Of a DNA stretch of 26,528 bases, positions 1 through 5,809 are shown piece after piece. This DNA is from Acidobacteriota bacterium. Its GTDB lineage: Bacteria > Acidobacteriota > UBA6911 > RPQK01 > JADFOI01. A program made the position numbers and the translations under genes. Each line of letters begins with the position of its first letter. Positions within the stretch are counted from its first letter, which is position 1. The DNA lies in NCBI GenBank assembly GCA_022545645.1, contig JACZQQ010000011.1:1-26528 (forward strand), written 5' to 3'. The notes under the pieces were generated by a model. That model had not been told where the DNA came from, did no database searches, and worked only from the letters and a program-made list of their open reading frames with translations.

Positions 1-176
1 CTACGTTTTTGCAACTCTTGACCTTGTTTATGGTGCTGGTTGCAAACGCTCTGAACATCGACATGCCTCTTTGGGGCTCCGTTTTCTATCTGACGGCTGC
101 CTTAACCGTCATCTCCGGGCTGCATTATATGGGCAGGGGGATGAAGCTCTTTGAGTATAATCAGGAAGAGGTTTGA
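1..176 (+). CDS. pgsA: PgsA, CDP-diacylglycerol-glycerol-3-phosphate phosphatidyltransferase (3' end only)
   Basis: The reading frame is open from the first base of the window (first whole codon at 3) and ends at TGA 174-176, giving the last 57 residues. They contain two hydrophobic stretches (around LLTLFMVLVANAL and FYLTAALTVISGLHYM) followed by a short charged tail. This hydrophobic end with TAALTVISGLHY resembles the last membrane helix of PgsA, the inner-membrane enzyme that commits CDP-diacylglycerol to phosphatidylglycerol. The catalytic CDP-alcohol phosphatidyltransferase motif lies upstream of the window, so the call rests on the tail alone. Another CDP-alcohol phosphatidyltransferase is possible. 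The next gene starts 3 bases after the stop, which suggests co-transcription. Confidence 0.65.
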   Translation, partial: TFLQLLTLFMVLVANALNIDMPLWGSVFYLTAALTVISGLHYMGRGMKLFEYNQEEV

Positions 177-179
177 GGA

Positions 180-965
180 GTGGCCGAATTCAGGACCCTG
201 AAAATTGAGATCGAAGATCGGATTGCGTTGGTCACGCTCAACCAGCCTGAGGTCCTGAATGCTCTGAACCAGTCCGCCCTGGAGGATCTGGAGGCGGTCT
301 TTCTGGAGAGACTGGCACAGGATGATGTGGGTGCGGTCATCCTGACCGGCGCAGGGGAGAAGGCTTTCGTAGCGGGCGCGGATATCAAGGAACTGGCTGC
401 ACTGGATCCCCTGGAGGCCAGAGCAAAGTCCCGCCAGGGACATAGGCTCTTGGAGATGATTGAGGGCTTTTCAAAGCCAGTGATTGCCGCCATCAATGGC
501 TTTTGTCTGGGAGGCGGCTGTGAGCTGGCTTTAGCCTGTCACATCCGCATCGCTGCTGAGAGTGCTCAAATCGGCCTGCCGGAGGTCAAGTTAGGACTCA
601 TTCCCGGCTACGGCGGAACTCAGCGATTGCCTCGCTTGGTGGGTAAGGGAAAGGCCATGGAGATGATCCTTTCCGGAGAGAGTATTGGCGCTCAGGAGGC
701 GGACAGAGTCGGGCTGGTGAATGGGGTGGTCTCCCGGGAGGATTTGATCCCCAGGTGTCGGGAACTGGCGGCCGGGATACTGGCTAACGGCCCACTGGCG
801 GTACGATATTGCATCGAGGCTGTGAACAGCGGGCTGGACATGCCTCTGCAGGAAGCGACACGGTTGGAAGCCTCCTTGTTTGGCCTTTGCTGTGCCACGG
901 AAGACATGAAAGAGGGAACCCAAGCTTTTATAGACAAGAGGAAGCCGCAATTTAAGGGAAGGTAA
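180..965 (+). CDS. Enoyl-CoA hydratase (crotonase family)
   Basis: The protein has 261 residues, normal for a short-chain enoyl-CoA hydratase, which adds water to trans-2-enoyl-CoA in beta-oxidation or related acyl-CoA pathways. The crotonase fold is clear: a VTLNQPEVLNALN N-terminal strand (18-30), AFVAGADIKEL (62-72), the oxyanion-hole segment AAINGFCLGGGCELALAC (103-120) and GLPEVKLGLIPGYGGTQRL (132-150). Glu115 and Glu135 are 20 residues apart, like the two catalytic glutamates of rat enoyl-CoA hydratase (144 and 164), so it should be an active hydratase rather than an isomerase. The usual Asp after ELALAC is His121. The GTG start at 180 is chosen because AGGAAGAGG at 163-171 sits 8 bases upstream. 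Substrate chain length cannot be read. It lies between pgsA and ribH with no beta-oxidation partner visible. Confidence 0.92.
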   Translation: MAEFRTLKIEIEDRIALVTLNQPEVLNALNQSALEDLEAVFLERLAQDDVGAVILTGAGEKAFVAGADIKELAALDPLEARAKSRQGHRLLEMIEGFSKPVIAAINGFCLGGGCELALACHIRIAAESAQIGLPEVKLGLIPGYGGTQRLPRLVGKGKAMEMILSGESIGAQEADRVGLVNGVVSREDLIPRCRELAAGILANGPLAVRYCIEAVNSGLDMPLQEATRLEASLFGLCCATEDMKEGTQAFIDKRKPQFKGR

Positions 966-978
966 AAGGTTCGCAGAC

Positions 979-1449
979 GTGAAAGAGTTTGTTGGGAAAA
1001 CACAATCCCAGGGAGTCAAAATTGGTGTTGTGGTTAGCCGCTTCAATGAGATGATTACGGAGGGGTTGCTGGCTGGAGCCTTGAATACCCTGAAAGAAGC
1101 GGGAATCGCCGATGAAGCGATCACTCTGGTACGGGTGCCGGGAAGTTTTGAACTTCCACTGGCGGCCCAGCGACTGGCCCAAACGGGAACATTCGAGGCA
1201 ATCGTTTGTCTCGGGGCCGTGATTCGGGGAGAGACGCCCCACTTCGACTACATTTGCTTGCAGGCCAGTAACGGACTTCGCGAAGTTGCTCTGAAATACG
1301 ATCTTCCCGTGACCTTTGGCCTCATCACGGCCGACACCGTGGAACAGGCCCTGGCTCGAGCCGGTGAAGAGAGAAATAAGGGAAGTGAAGCCGCCACCAG
1401 TGCCGTTGAAATGGCCAATCTATTGAAAGAGCTGACAGCTGACAACTGA
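979..1449 (+). CDS. ribH: 6,7-dimethyl-8-ribityllumazine synthase
   Basis: RibH condenses 5-amino-6-ribitylamino-uracil with 3,4-dihydroxybutanone phosphate to form the lumazine precursor of riboflavin. The 156-residue protein carries the family blocks in order: VVVSRFNEMITEGLL (17-31), RVPGSFELP (52-60), GAVIRGETPHFDYIC (79-93) and an ERNKGSEAATSAVEMANL block near the C terminus. His88 in PHFDY is the catalytic histidine and has the same number as in Bacillus subtilis. The start is GTG at 979, with AAAAGG about ten bases upstream. The last residues (LTADN) and the stop are encoded inside an intergenic repeat arm (1431-1458). No ribA/B or ribE lies in the window, and I saw no FMN riboswitch upstream. 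nusB follows, a common pairing of ribH and nusB. Confidence 0.96.
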   Translation: MKEFVGKTQSQGVKIGVVVSRFNEMITEGLLAGALNTLKEAGIADEAITLVRVPGSFELPLAAQRLAQTGTFEAIVCLGAVIRGETPHFDYICLQASNGLREVALKYDLPVTFGLITADTVEQALARAGEERNKGSEAATSAVEMANLLKELTADN

Positions 1450-1571
1450 CAGCTGACAAGCTAAAAATTGGGCGCAAATGAGGGAATTCAAGTATATTCA
1501 GGTGACCGAGCCCGTGACCATCATCAATTTCTCCCATCTTCACTGTCAGCTGTCAGTTGTCAGTTGTCAGC
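1431..1571. repeat. Inverted pair of heptamer arrays between ribH and nusB
   Basis: The left arm (1431-1458) is four tandem 7-mers of the form RCTGACA. The right arm (1544-1571) is four 7-mers of the form TGTCAGY. The reverse complement of the right arm matches the left arm at 27 of 28 positions, and 85 bases lie between them. The left arm overlaps the 3' end of ribH and supplies its stop codon. The right arm ends 9 bases before the nusB ATG. Folded as RNA this would give a very stable stem-loop between two cotranscribed genes. It could also be a MITE-like or short tandem repeat element. No terminator T-run follows either arm. Confidence 0.85.
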
Positions 1572-1580
1572 GGTTTCCCC

Positions 1581-2012
1581 ATGAGTAGCAGGAGGAAGGC
1601 CCGTGAGTTGGCTTTGCAGATGCTGTTTCAGCAGGACCTCAATGAGGTTGCAGCGGAGGAGGTCTTAGAGCTTTTCTGGCAGGTCCATCCAGCCGATCCG
1701 GGGAATCGCAAATTTGCAGAGCTTTTATTCAAGGCAACCCTTGAAAACCGATCCCACATCGATGAACTGATTCGTCGGCATGCCCAACACTGGCGATTGG
1801 AGCGAATGGCTGCCGTGGATCGGAATATTCTGCGCTTGTCGGTGAGTGAATTCCTCTATACCGAGACCCCTCATGTTGTGGTGATTGATGAGGCCGTAGA
1901 AATCGCCCGCAGATTCAGCACCGCCGAGTCCTCCCAATTTGTCAATGGTATTCTGGACGCCGTTCGAGAGGAATTGGAAGATCGGACCGTTAAAGAAGGT
2001 CAGCATGGGTGA
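1581..2012 (+). CDS. nusB: Transcription antitermination protein NusB
   Basis: NusB is a small all-helical RNA-binding protein that works with NusE (S10) at boxA sites in rRNA antitermination. The 143-residue product begins MSSRRKARELALQMLFQQDLN, the standard NusB N terminus, and contains RMAAVDRNILRLSVSEFLY, PHVVVIDEAVEIARRF and FVNGILDAV, all diagnostic. ATG 1581 is chosen over an upstream in-frame TTG at 1557 because the extra residues would come from the intergenic heptamer repeat and NusB proteins begin at this point. No strong ribosome binding site is seen before 1581, so translation may depend on the ribH message. The stop overlaps the lysS start by 8 bases. Confidence 0.95.
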   Translation: MSSRRKARELALQMLFQQDLNEVAAEEVLELFWQVHPADPGNRKFAELLFKATLENRSHIDELIRRHAQHWRLERMAAVDRNILRLSVSEFLYTETPHVVVIDEAVEIARRFSTAESSQFVNGILDAVREELEDRTVKEGQHG

Positions 2013-3495
2013 TAAAACTGATCTCATCGAGCAGCGCTCTCAGAAGCTGGAAGAAATTCGCAAGCTCGGACACGATCCCTATCCCCACAGGTATGAGCTG
2101 AGTCATACCGTGGCTGAGTTGGTCCACGAATTCTCCAAAAAATCGGGGCAGGAGTTGGAGCAGGAAGAAGTGTCCGTGCAGACGGTCGGCCGGCTGGTCA
2201 ATCTTCGAGGACACGGAAAGGCCGGCTTTGCCGATCTCCAGGGTTCCGGTGAGCGAATCCAGATCTATGTGCGACAGGATCGAGTGGGCCAGGAAAACCA
2301 CCAGCTTTTCCGCTTGTTCGATATCGGAGACATTATCGGTGTGCGGGGTTCGCTGTTCCGAACCAAGACGGATGAGCTGACCATTAAGGCCGACCAGCTG
2401 GACTTTCTGGCCAAGGGTCTGCTGCCGCTGCCCGAGAAGTGGCACGGTCTAAGCGATGTGGAGATCCGGTATCGGCAGCGTTACCTGGACTTGATGGCCA
2501 ATCGCGAGATCAGAGACATCTTCATTCGCCGAGGTCGTATCATCTCTGAGATCCGGGACTTTCTGGAATCGAGAGGCTATCTGGAGGTGGAGACCCCAAT
2601 GATGCAGCCGCTGGCGGGAGGAGCGACGGCCCGGCCCTTCAAGACTTTTCACGAAGCGCTCGGCATCCCCCTGTTTCTAAGAATCGCTCCCGAACTCTAT
2701 CTCAAGAGGTTGATTGTGGGTGGTTTTGACCGGGTCTACGAAATCAACCGGAGCTTTCGAAATGAGGGGATTTCCACACAGCATAACCCTGAGTTCACGA
2801 TGTTGGAATTCTATCAGGCTTACAGTGATTATCAGGACTTGATGAACCTGACCGAGGAGATGCTGCGGACGGTCGTTCAAGCGGTCACGGGCGGTCTCGA
2901 GGTGCCATTCAACGGCAACTCGATCGACTTCAATGGGTTTTCCCGTTACTCCATGGTCGAGTCCATTCAAAAATTTTGGAAGGAAGGGAGTGCTCCTTCA
3001 ACCGAAGATCTGTGTCAGCACGAACGGTTAGGTGCTGTGGTGAAACAGGCAGGCCTGGATTTTGAAGCAGGTCTGAATTGGGGAAAGCTGCTGGAATTGT
3101 TATTTGAGCATGTCGTGGAAGAGCACCTCATCCAGCCAACCTTTATTTATGATTTCCCCACTGAGCTTTCTCCGCTTTCCAAGACCAAGGATGAAGATTC
3201 CCGCTTCGCTGAGCGATTCGAACTATTCATTGGAGGCCTTGAGATTGCCAATGCCTACAGTGAGCTGAATGATCCGGAAGAGCAGAGGAAACGCTTCAAG
3301 GAACAGGTGGAGGCCCGCGTCCGTGGAGATTCTGAGGCCCACGAGATGGATGAGGATTACCTGAAAGCCCTTCAATATGGGATGCCCCCAACGGCTGGAG
3401 AGGGCATCGGTATCGATCGCCTCACCATGGTGTTGACGGATTCGGACTCTATTCGCGAGGTGATTCTGTTTCCCCATCTGAGACCGAAAGCCTGA
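2005..3495 (+). CDS. lysS: Lysyl-tRNA synthetase, class II
   Basis: LysS charges tRNA-Lys. The 496-residue protein has an N-terminal OB-fold anticodon-binding domain (about 55-140) and a class II catalytic core. The core shows motif 1 around FLESRGYLEVETPMMQPLAGG (187-206), motif 2 around RVYEINRSFRNEG (243-255) with HNPEFTMLEFYQAYSDY after it, and motif 3 GEGIGIDRLTMVL near the C terminus. ATG 2005 has AAGAAGG (1993-1999) five bases upstream and overlaps the nusB stop by 8 bases, indicating translational coupling. A longer frame from 1939 exists but adds residues that only shadow nusB. Length and motifs are ordinary for a bacterial LysS. Confidence 0.97.
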   Translation: MGDKTDLIEQRSQKLEEIRKLGHDPYPHRYELSHTVAELVHEFSKKSGQELEQEEVSVQTVGRLVNLRGHGKAGFADLQGSGERIQIYVRQDRVGQENHQLFRLFDIGDIIGVRGSLFRTKTDELTIKADQLDFLAKGLLPLPEKWHGLSDVEIRYRQRYLDLMANREIRDIFIRRGRIISEIRDFLESRGYLEVETPMMQPLAGGATARPFKTFHEALGIPLFLRIAPELYLKRLIVGGFDRVYEINRSFRNEGISTQHNPEFTMLEFYQAYSDYQDLMNLTEEMLRTVVQAVTGGLEVPFNGNSIDFNGFSRYSMVESIQKFWKEGSAPSTEDLCQHERLGAVVKQAGLDFEAGLNWGKLLELLFEHVVEEHLIQPTFIYDFPTELSPLSKTKDEDSRFAERFELFIGGLEIANAYSELNDPEEQRKRFKEQVEARVRGDSEAHEMDEDYLKALQYGMPPTAGEGIGIDRLTMVLTDSDSIREVILFPHLRPKA

Positions 3496-3520
3496 TGACA
3501 TATCAATTCTCTACTGCGAC

Positions 3521-3578
3521 GGAATTCGGGGACTGTCCTAAGAATTCTTCCGGAATTCGGGGACTGTCCCCGAATTCC
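3521..3578. repeat. Palindromic repeat, two copies, upstream of lolC/E
   Basis: The 18-mer GGAATTCGGGGACTGTCC occurs at 3521-3538 and again at 3552-3569. The second copy continues into a perfect inverted repeat: 13-base arms 3552-3564 and 3566-3578 around a single T. The first copy has only a decayed right arm (GAATTC at 3543-3548). A GGGGAC/TCCCC hairpin of the same kind occurs after lolD at 5505-5542. Such GGGGACnGTCCCC palindromes resemble REP-type sequences. No REP-associated transposase is present here. Just before it, AATTCTCTACTGC (3505-3517) is shared with the element at 16601-16716. Confidence 0.8.
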
Positions 3579-3601
3579 TTCCTTACGGGAGTTTAAAACC
3601 A

Positions 3602-4840
3602 TTGTTCTTTACGAAATTCGAGCTTTTTGTGGCCCTGAGGTATCTGCGAGCCGGACGCAAGCAGGCGGTCATCTCGGTCGTTACTTTAATCTCGGTGGTG
3701 GGGGTGGCGGCGGGGGTGACGACTCTGAATATCGCCCTGGCTATGAATGCGGGTTTTCGAGAAGAGTTCCAGAACCGGATCCTGGGTGCCACCTCACATG
3801 TGAACGTGTTGAAGGCCAGTTCCGGACCTATGTCCGAGTATCAATCCTTGGCTGAACAGATCAGAGAGATGCCTGAAGTGCTGGCCCTGATCCCCACCAT
3901 TTATGGTCAGGCTCTTCTGGTGAGTGATGTGCGCGAACAGCCCGTCATGCTCAAGGGGATCGATCTCAGCGGAACGGATCAATTTTCCGATCTCTTTCCC
4001 ACCATCGTCGAAGGAAATCTGGACAGTTTTAATGAGGTGGATTCGATCCCGACTGTTGTTTTGGGAAAGGATCTGGCTCAGTCTCTGGGAGTGGCTGTGG
4101 GTGAGAATATTCGCGCCATGGGTCTTCAAGGAGAGCTTTCCCCGCTGGGTCGGATGCCGCGTATTGAGACCTTTCGGGTGATTGCCATTTTTGAGTCGGG
4201 TCTTTGGGAATACGATGCCAACTGGCTCCTCTGTTCCATTAAGGTCGCTCAAGACTTCTTTGGACTCTCTCCCAACCAGGCCTCAACTCTCGAGCTGCGG
4301 ATCCACAATATTGACGAGGCTCCCTCGGTGGCTACCCAGGTGAAGAGCATCGCCGGTCCCGGTTATTTGATCAGTACCTGGATTGAACTGAATCGGCCTC
4401 TGTTTTCGGCCTTGGAGTTGGAAAGACGGGTCCAGACCCTCGCCATTGGCCTGATTATTCTCGTGGCCTCTCTCAACATCGTGGGAACACTGACGCTGAT
4501 GGTGGTGGAGAAGAGTCGTGGCATTGCCATCATCACGGCCATGGGAGGGACCACTCGAACCATCATGTCGGTCTTTATGCTGCAAGGTTTGACGATTGGA
4601 TTGGTGGGAACGATTCTGGGAGATCTGCTGGGCAGTGGGGCAGTGTGGTACTTCGATACCTACCAGGTTTTTCGCCTTGAAGCGCAGGTCTATGCGATCC
4701 CCTACGTTCCCTTTGATTTTGACCTCGGTAATCTGATTCTGGTGTCGGGTATGGCGATTCTGATCACTTTTTTGGCCACCTTATATCCGGCCAGGGCGGC
4801 CTCCCGATTGGATCCTATCGAAGCATTGAGGTATGAATAA
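3602..4840 (+). CDS. Lipoprotein-releasing ABC transporter permease, LolC/LolE family
   Basis: This inner-membrane subunit helps the LolCDE complex extract mature lipoproteins and hand them to the periplasmic carrier LolA. The 412-residue protein begins FELFVALRYLRAGRKQAVISVVTLISVVGVAAGV, the typical LolC/E entry with one transmembrane helix at about 22-47. A periplasmic domain of some 220 residues follows (about 50-270), then three helices in the C-terminal third, ending YPARAASRLDPIEALRYE, a signature of the family. The start is TTG 3602 with GGGAG (3587-3591) ten bases upstream. The 3' end overlaps lolD by 8 bases. Only one permease gene is seen, so the complex may be a homodimer or a second permease may lie elsewhere. 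LolC and LolE cannot be told apart from sequence alone. Confidence 0.92.
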   Translation: MFFTKFELFVALRYLRAGRKQAVISVVTLISVVGVAAGVTTLNIALAMNAGFREEFQNRILGATSHVNVLKASSGPMSEYQSLAEQIREMPEVLALIPTIYGQALLVSDVREQPVMLKGIDLSGTDQFSDLFPTIVEGNLDSFNEVDSIPTVVLGKDLAQSLGVAVGENIRAMGLQGELSPLGRMPRIETFRVIAIFESGLWEYDANWLLCSIKVAQDFFGLSPNQASTLELRIHNIDEAPSVATQVKSIAGPGYLISTWIELNRPLFSALELERRVQTLAIGLIILVASLNIVGTLTLMVVEKSRGIAIITAMGGTTRTIMSVFMLQGLTIGLVGTILGDLLGSGAVWYFDTYQVFRLEAQVYAIPYVPFDFDLGNLILVSGMAILITFLATLYPARAASRLDPIEALRYE

Positions 4841-5504
4841 CTTCCTCAAGATTCAAGGACTTTACAAATCGTTCCAATCCGGGAGTGAGAAGCTGCGCAT
4901 CCTGATCGATCTGTCCCTGCAGTTGAAAGAGGGAGAGATGCTGGCGGTGACTGGCGCCAGCGGATCGGGCAAGAGTACCTTTCTTCATCTGGTTGGAGGC
5001 ATGGACCGAGCCGACGCAGGAGAGATCTCCCTGGCAGGGCAGAAAGTCACTCGCTTAGAAGGCCAGCAGTTGGCCCAATTTCGTAATTCTAAAATCGGAT
5101 TCATCTTTCAGTTCCATCATCTGCTTCCGGAGTTTTCTGCCTTGGAGAATGTGATGTTTCCGCTGCTGTTGCGGCGGATCCCTTTTGCCGAGGCCAGAAC
5201 TAGGGCGCACGCTCTACTGGATGAAGTGGGCCTGGCAGATCGATCCCACCACAAGCCGGGGCAATTATCGGGAGGGGAGCAACAGAGGGTTGCCGTTGCC
5301 CGTGCGCTGGTGGGAAAACCGAGCCTGCTGCTGGGCGATGAGCCGACGGGCAACCTGGATGAACATACGGCGGAGTCGATTTATAAGCTTCTTCTGGACA
5401 TCCATCACCGTCACCATTTGACCTCAATTATCGTCACCCATAACCCCAAGTTGGCTGCTTTGTGCAGTTTGGAAAAGCGTCTTGAAGAAGGCAAGTTGGT
5501 GTAG
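4833..5504 (+). CDS. lolD: Lipoprotein-releasing ABC transporter ATPase LolD
   Basis: LolD is the cytoplasmic ATPase that powers lipoprotein release. The 223-residue protein has Walker A GASGSGKST (41-49), the Q-loop region GFIFQFHHLLPEFSALENV, the ABC signature LSGGEQQRVAVARAL, Walker B LLLGDEPTGNLD and the switch histidine in IIVTHNPKLA. FQFHHLLPEFSALENV is typical of LolD and of the wider MacB/LolD group. Its position overlapping a LolC/E permease makes LolD the best assignment. The ATG lies within the end of the permease gene (8-base overlap), implying coupled translation and stoichiometric production. A long hairpin starts directly after the stop. Confidence 0.94.
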   Translation: MNNFLKIQGLYKSFQSGSEKLRILIDLSLQLKEGEMLAVTGASGSGKSTFLHLVGGMDRADAGEISLAGQKVTRLEGQQLAQFRNSKIGFIFQFHHLLPEFSALENVMFPLLLRRIPFAEARTRAHALLDEVGLADRSHHKPGQLSGGEQQRVAVARALVGKPSLLLGDEPTGNLDEHTAESIYKLLLDIHHRHHLTSIIVTHNPKLAALCSLEKRLEEGKLV

Positions 5505-5542
5505 ACGGGAGAATGCGGGGGACAATCCCCGAATTCTCCCGT
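5505..5542. terminator. Long hairpin directly after lolD (possible terminator or REP-like element)
   Basis: Starting at the first base after the lolD stop, ACGGGAGAAT (5505-5514) and CGGGG (5516-5520) pair with CCCCG (5527-5531) and ATTCTCCCGT (5533-5542). The loop is GACAAT and there is one G/A mismatch at 5515/5532. That is 15 pairs in a 38-base element. No U-tract follows (AAATCCC does), so it is not a textbook intrinsic terminator. It could protect the 3' end of the lol message or be a copy of the GGGGAC/TCCCC palindrome family seen before lolC/E. Confidence 0.6.
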
Positions 5543-5709
5543 AAATCCCAAATCACAAATTCCAAGTTCCAAACAAATTCCAAATTCCAAATTCCAATTC
5601 TCAAAGCGGGTTCACGGACTGTCTTAACCGCATTTGTTTGTGATTTGCAGTTTGAGATTTGGGATTTGTTTATGATTTAAGATTTAGGATTTTTGATTTG
5701 GGATTTCCC
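5543..5709. repeat. AT-rich heptamer arrays in inverted orientation around a GGACTGTC core
   Basis: From 5543 to 5605 the sequence is a degenerate array of 7-base units (AAATCCC, AAATCAC, then mostly AAATTCC, with three clean copies at 5575-5595). From 5632 to about 5709 units of the opposite orientation follow (GATTTGG, GATTTAG, GATTTTT, GATTTGG), with irregular spacing. Between them lies GCGGG (5606-5610), GGACTGTC (5616-5623) and AACCGC (5626-5631), an imperfect hairpin. Together with the hairpin at 5505-5542 this fills much of the 305-base lolD-clpC gap. No coding sequence is seen. Confidence 0.75.
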
Positions 5710-5726
5710 CGATGTCAGGGGAAATC
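5702..5726. other. Stem-loop in the clpC upstream region
   Basis: GATTTCCCC (5702-5710) pairs perfectly with GGGGAAATC (5718-5726) around the loop GATGTCA, followed by TTTATCG. It lies about 85 bases before the clpC ATG. It could be a weak terminator for upstream transcription or a leader structure. Between it and clpC is TTGCCG (5753-5758) with poor -10 candidates (TAAAAG at 5777-5782), so a clpC promoter is possible but not convincing. No CIRCE inverted repeat is present. Confidence 0.45.
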
Positions 5727-5809
5727 TTTATCGTCACAGCGGGTGTTGTGAGTTGCCGGAGGAAGGCAATTTCTGTTAAAAGATAAGAACAGGTTGTTGG
5801 TACGGCCTT

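Noticed and set aside
966..978. FMN riboswitch controlling ribH
   Set aside because: The gap to the preceding gene is only 13 bases, too short for an RFN element, and no matching conserved blocks are seen upstream.
1939..2004. Upstream extension of lysS from ATG 1939
   Set aside because: The added residues shadow nusB. ATG 2005 has a good ribosome binding site and matches the family N terminus.
5727..5809. CIRCE or CtsR heat-shock operator before clpC
   Set aside because: Neither the CIRCE inverted repeat nor a CtsR heptad repeat is present. The short TTGCC/GGCAA pair (5753-5769) is too weak to support an operator.
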